Assembly: GCA_000729835.1 (NCBI GenBank)
Contig: JFHB01000392.1
Location: forward strand, 1 to 11,588
DNA: 11,588 nucleotides
From: Atkinsonella hypoxylon
Lineage: Eukaryota; Ascomycota; Sordariomycetes; Hypocreales; Clavicipitaceae
Reading direction: 5' to 3'
Shown piece by piece: positions 8,107 to 11,588 of this stretch. The notes beneath the pieces were generated by a model. The model saw nothing but the letters and a program-made list of their open reading frames with translations, was not told the origin of the DNA and did not search any database. The position numbers and the translations under genes were made by a program. How positions within the stretch are numbered: position 1 is the first letter of the stretch; the number at the start of each line of letters is the position of its first letter.

Positions 8107-8464
8107 TCTAGTGTTTAGCTATTAGAAGTAGCTAAATAATAGCCTAAGGGGATAGAAAGAGCAGCAGCTGCAATAGTATTAATAAATTTATAAAGATTTT
8201 ATAATATATAAAAGTATAAGAAAAAGGTTATATAGTAAAAAGCGTAAAAATTCGCAAAAGTAAAGGTAAATTTATAGAAAAAGTAGGTTAAAATAACAGT
8301 ATATAGATTTATAGGTGTTTTCTTCTTAACCTTCTGTAATTCTATAATATAGGTTAATTTTAATAGTTCTAATAATAATAAATAAGGAAATAAGGAAAGA
8401 GATACTAAGAGATTTAAATAATCTATTGTATAATAAAGGAAATTAAGACTTATAAAGAAAAGAG
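8107..8464 (-). other. Gap between pol and ORF3 in copy 2, nothing recognised
   Basis: This matches 3282-3638 with one base fewer and scattered small length differences in A/T runs. No domain, RNA gene or terminator is recognisable. The one-base net difference puts ORF3 in a different register from pol in this copy. Confidence 0.5.
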
Positions 8465-9339
8465 TTAGTAGTAGGCTTCTACTAGCTAATTTAGGGTTTT
8501 TTAGTAGGCTATATTACTCTTCTAATAACGCTAATACTCTTCTTCTTAATTTATAAAGTGCTTCTATAGATATTTATTTATAATTTTAGAAGTATTAACT
8601 TTAAGCTTATCTTTAGAAATCTATTAGTTATCTTTAGTAAAGAACTCTTTCTATTATATAAGGAATTTTAAATATAGCTTACTTAACCTACTATAGAAAC
8701 ATTAGATTTAATAGGCGTAAATTTACTTAATTTCCTAATAGTTCTCTATACTAAACCCTTCTATTATAATTAGTAGTAGTAGTTACTCTTTTTAGTTAAA
8801 AGAGTCTTTACTTTATCTTAGCTTCTAAAGGTAAGCTACTAATACTACTAAGTATATATATAAATCTAGTAGAAAATCTAGGTAAAATAATAATAGGCTT
8901 ACTTTTATAAGAACCTTATATAGCTTTATTTATTAAGAAGACTATTTCTTTTTTAGCTTTCCTAGAAGTATATATCCTTAGTGTAATTATAGGTAGACTA
9001 TATTCTCTACTTTAATGTTAATAGGCTTATATTAGGCGTTATATTTAATCTTACTTAAGGTATTTACTATACTAATAGCTGTTTCTACCTCTTATTAGTA
9101 TAGCTTCTAAAGTACAGCTATATTGCTTATATCTATTCTATTGCTAGAAACGTTATCTAATTAGATTAAATTAATAATAGTAGTTAGTTAGAAACTATAT
9201 ATAAGTTTATTAAAGAAAATCCCTATACTAGCTACTACTACATTATTAAGTTAGTGCTGTAGTGCTAGAAGTATTGCAGTCTATAGTATATTTAGATTTA
9301 TAACTATATAGTATTAAATAGTAATAATAACTGTTTAAT

Positions 9340-10060
9340 TCTTCTATTTAGCTGTTCTATCTATCTATAGGTAGTAAGCTGTAGCTATAAGCAATTTACT
9401 TCTAATTTAGGTAAATATACTTCTTTAAACGTTAAAAATAAACTTTAGATCTTAGTTACTTATAATCTACTTAAGAAGGCCTTAGTCTAATAAATACAGT
9501 ATCTATAAGAGCAGTTCTACCTAAATTTCTGCTGTATATATTATATACTTAAGTATAAGAATTGTTTACTTACTAAATAGGTAATTTACTAAATATAGTA
9601 AGTTATAGAAGCTATATCTATCTTTTTACTATAGAGTATTTATTAAGCTAACTTTAGGTATATTAGTAATAAAATTAAGTAAAATTATATAGAAGAGAGT
9701 TAGAACTAACTCTAATAACCTTAATTCCTTTAGTAGCTTACTATAGTTAATTGTATTTTCTTTATAGATACAGTAATAAGCAATATAGGCTTAAATCTGC
9801 TTATATATCTATAGAAAGTAAACTACCTATAATTCTACTGCTATTCTATAGGCGCTAAAATAGTTTTAATTGTTATAAACTGTTTTAAGGATAAATTCTA
9901 CAACCTTTATAGATATATATAGTTAGAATAGGCCTTTTCTATTATAATAGTATAAAAGTTTATTGTCTTATAGAGTTTATCTATACAGTAGAATCCTTAG
10001 TCTTTATTATTAATTTTACTAATTCTACTTTTTATAAAAGTTCTTAATACTTTCTATAAT
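9340..10060 (-). pseudogene. Integrase region of copy 2 (zinc-binding part and DD35E core)
   Basis: Integrase cuts target DNA and joins the cDNA ends. Here the minus-strand frame shows the degraded zinc-binding region near 9760-9850 and then the core. LLNFI at about 9668-9682 holds the first catalytic Asp as Asn, ISN-stop-DLKF at about 9440-9462 holds the second as Asn, and TAYYL-stop-IDR is followed by AK where AE is expected. All three catalytic positions are lost by G-to-A changes on the coding strand. The spacing between the second Asp and the Glu is 35 residues, as in retroviral and Ty3/gypsy integrases. Confidence 0.85.
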
Positions 10061-10369
10061 CTTACTAAGCTTTAGATTAAAACTATAGCCTTAAACAATT
10101 TCCTCTTTTAAACCTTTATTTAATACTGCTATAGTACTATATTCTTTAGCGAAAAATACGCTTATATTAAGCTTATTAAATTTACTATTATAAGCTTTCT
10201 CTTAGTATAAAACTATAACTAGCAACCTAGAGAGTATATTTAGCACTACATTTAGCACTTCTAGTATATAGAAGACTTTTAGGTTAAATTACAATAAATA
10301 ATTAACTACTTTAGCTAATTTTAAGTTAGCTTTATCTAGATCTATTATAGTAAGTAAGGTGTATTTAAT

Positions 10370-10770
10370 AATCCCTTTTGCTAGTAAGTAGTTTATAATA
10401 ATATTAATAGTATAGCAGCTAGATTAAACTATTTTCTATAGCTTTTAAACACTCTATATAATTATAGCTACCTCTGCCTTAGTTAATCTATAGTGTTTCT
10501 TTAGGTTAAAAGTATATCTTAAGAGGAAAAGAATTAGTTAAAGCTAATTATTTTTAATGTCTTTATTAGGTATACTATAACTGTTCTATTTACCTATAAG
10601 CTAAAAGAAAAAGAGCCTAAATTCTTCCTTATAAGCGTTAACTTTAAAGAATAAATACTTACTAGAGTTATAGTGCTATAGAATAGTGTTTTTATTAAGG
10701 TATACCTTTACCTCTTAGAATGCCTTCTTTTCCTTAGGTTTTAGCAAAAATATTACTTCTTAGGCTTTCT
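10370..10770 (-). pseudogene. RNase H domain of copy 2
   Basis: This domain removes RNA from the RNA/cDNA hybrid. The frame reads SKYLFFKVNAYKEE, where the first catalytic Asp (codon 10639-10637) has become Asn. LTKAEVA keeps the Glu (10474-10472). NYLLAKGII carries Asn (10393-10391) where the third acidic residue is expected. It is followed directly by the DLDKANLKLAKV tether segment at which copy 1 is cut. Confidence 0.83.
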
Positions 10771-10879
10771 TTTAATATATTAGTTTTAGTAAACTATTAG
10801 CTAAGCTTTTCTTATAAAGCTCTTATAGTAAAGTAGTCTTTTATTTCTATAGTAAGTAAATTTATATATTAAACTATAG

Positions 10880-11588
10880 AATACTCTTCTATAAAAAGCT
10901 AGCTATATTAATAAAGGTCTTTAGATTTATAAGATCTACTAAAAACTTAAGTTTTTAAAAAGCTTTTAGCCTATTATTTATATTAGTAATTCTATTGCTA
11001 TTAACAATAAAACCTAATAGCTAAATAGCTAAATAGCTTATAAATAACTTCTTTATAGCTATTATTAACTTATTTTTCTCTAGAATTAATAAGACTATAT
11101 TAAGGTATATAAGGTAGTCCTTAGTAAAGTTAAAGAATATAATAATGTTATTAATATAGATTTATATAAAATATTAATACTTTTAAAATAATTAGTCTAT
11201 ATACTATTAAGCAAAAGCTAATGCATTCTTAAAGCCTATAAGCGCTATATTTAATGCTTTTAATCTCTATTTTAATATTACTACTATATAAGATTAATGT
11301 TCTTATTTTATAGAAAGCTAGTAGAAAAACCCTAATATATTAAAGAGTAAAAATATCTTCTTACTATATATATTTACTATAATGTTTAATTAATCTAGTA
11401 AAGAGTATATATTTAGTATTACTATACTATTAAGTAGCCTTATATTAACTATAACTTATTCTTTTCTTTCTATTAAGGTTTTAATCTACACTATAAAGGC
11501 TAAGTAGGCTATAGCTACTAGGTTGTTTAAATATAATATCTTTCTACTTAAATATAGCTTATTATAAACCTTATTTAGTTTAGCTTTA
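10880..11588 (-). pseudogene. Reverse transcriptase domain of copy 2
   Basis: Minus-strand motifs occur in RT order. NLVAIAYLAFIV is followed by VIVNIRLLN (VVVDIRxLN type), then FNILGFFY with the first catalytic Asp as Asn (codon 11341-11339). RLKALNIALIGFKNAL precedes YINN (11158-11147), which is YIDD with both Asp changed to Asn. ILEKNKLIIAIKK, LLGF and LKAF follow as in gypsy thumb regions. YINN on minus is GTTATTAATATA on plus, exactly what two CA-to-TA changes make of GTCATCAATATA. All three metal-binding aspartates are lost, so the enzyme could not work even without the stops. The window ends just upstream of the fingers. Confidence 0.9.

Larger units (their letters stand above)
5523..11588 (-). 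mobile_element. Ty3/gypsy LTR retrotransposon, copy 2, inserted in copy 1 and running off the window
   Basis: This is the same family and orientation as copy 1. It begins with TGTTAC at 5523 and contains, toward higher coordinates, the LTR region, ORF3, chromodomain, integrase, tether, RNase H and reverse transcriptase. It leaves the window just before the N-terminal edge of RT. It lacks the 693-bp insertion of copy 1 (empty site 6523-6527). The base pair next to the insertion point in copy 1 is gt; the matching bases here are at (10347-10348), one RIP-type transition apart, so the breakpoint is precise. A copy of about five bases ending in ...attgt is expected beyond the far LTR. Confidence 0.9.
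8465..11588 (-). pseudogene. pol of copy 2: RT, RNase H, integrase, chromodomain (RIP pseudogene, partial)
   Basis: Pol runs in a single register for 3.1 kb. Motif codons at 11339, 11147, 10637, 10472, 10391, 9674, 9455 and 8732 are all in phase, so no frameshift has occurred. Order on the minus strand: RT, RNase H, tether with LNILSRL (DALSRL type), zinc-binding region, integrase core, chromodomain (about 8566-8734). Integrase Asp codons at 9674-9676 and 9455-9457 read Asn, and the Glu 36 codons after the second Asp reads Lys. CAA at copy 1 3897-3899 is TAA here (8723-8725). The N-terminus of the polyprotein is beyond the window. The RT wording (LNIALIGFKNALAFA, LLGF) resembles the fungal gypsy polyproteins with ALMGFKNSPA-type motifs. 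It is not functional. Confidence 0.92.

Noticed and set aside
1..11588. Fungal mitochondrial or bacterial AT-rich DNA
   Set aside because: Gypsy pol motifs with a chromodomain, nested LTR insertions and C-to-T/G-to-A differences between copies point to nuclear fungal DNA under RIP.

Overview
This window is repeat-only DNA from what is most likely a filamentous ascomycete (Pezizomycotina). It looks like an AT-rich block rewritten by RIP (repeat-induced point mutation). CA and TG dinucleotides are almost gone over long stretches while TA is everywhere, and the two long repeat copies differ mostly by C/T and G/A transitions. No intact gene survives and no host gene is visible.

Layout. Two copies of one Ty3/gypsy-type LTR retrotransposon lie head to tail, both on the minus strand. 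Copy 1 occupies 3-5522 and copy 2 runs from 5523 past the right edge at 11588. Copy 2 has landed inside the pol gene of copy 1, at the end of the RNase H/tether region, so copy 1 is cut there and its reverse transcriptase half should lie beyond the far end of copy 2. On the minus strand copy 2 reads: reverse transcriptase, RNase H, tether, zinc-binding integrase with DD35E spacing, C-terminal chromodomain, a gap of about 350 bp, a second long reading frame of about 616 codons that I cannot identify, and a terminal LTR region ending in GTAACA-3'. Copy 1 repeats this from the tether onward. Gag, protease, the 5' LTR and the primer-binding site are not in the window.

Decay. Pol of copy 2 keeps one frame for about 3.1 kb and the downstream frame keeps one for about 1.85 kb. 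Their stops are TAA/TAG, which G-to-A change makes from TGG or C-to-T change from CAA/CAG. At several sites one copy still has CAA or CAG where the other has the stop. Catalytic Asp codons of RT, RNase H and integrase have become Asn, and the integrase Glu has become Lys.

Nested insertion. Copy 1 carries a 693-bp insertion (1006-1698) that copy 2 lacks. It is flanked by a 5-bp duplication AGGTA, copy 2 shows the empty site with a single AGGTA (6523-6527), and its ends are near-perfect TGTTRAAAATAA inverted repeats. It is best read as a solo LTR of another element, probably Ty1/copia-like. It is visibly less RIP-depleted than its host and holds a compact three-way-junction fold (1514-1602).

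The most novel features are the unidentified 3' reading frame in the env position of a fungal chromodomain gypsy element, and the structured solo LTR.
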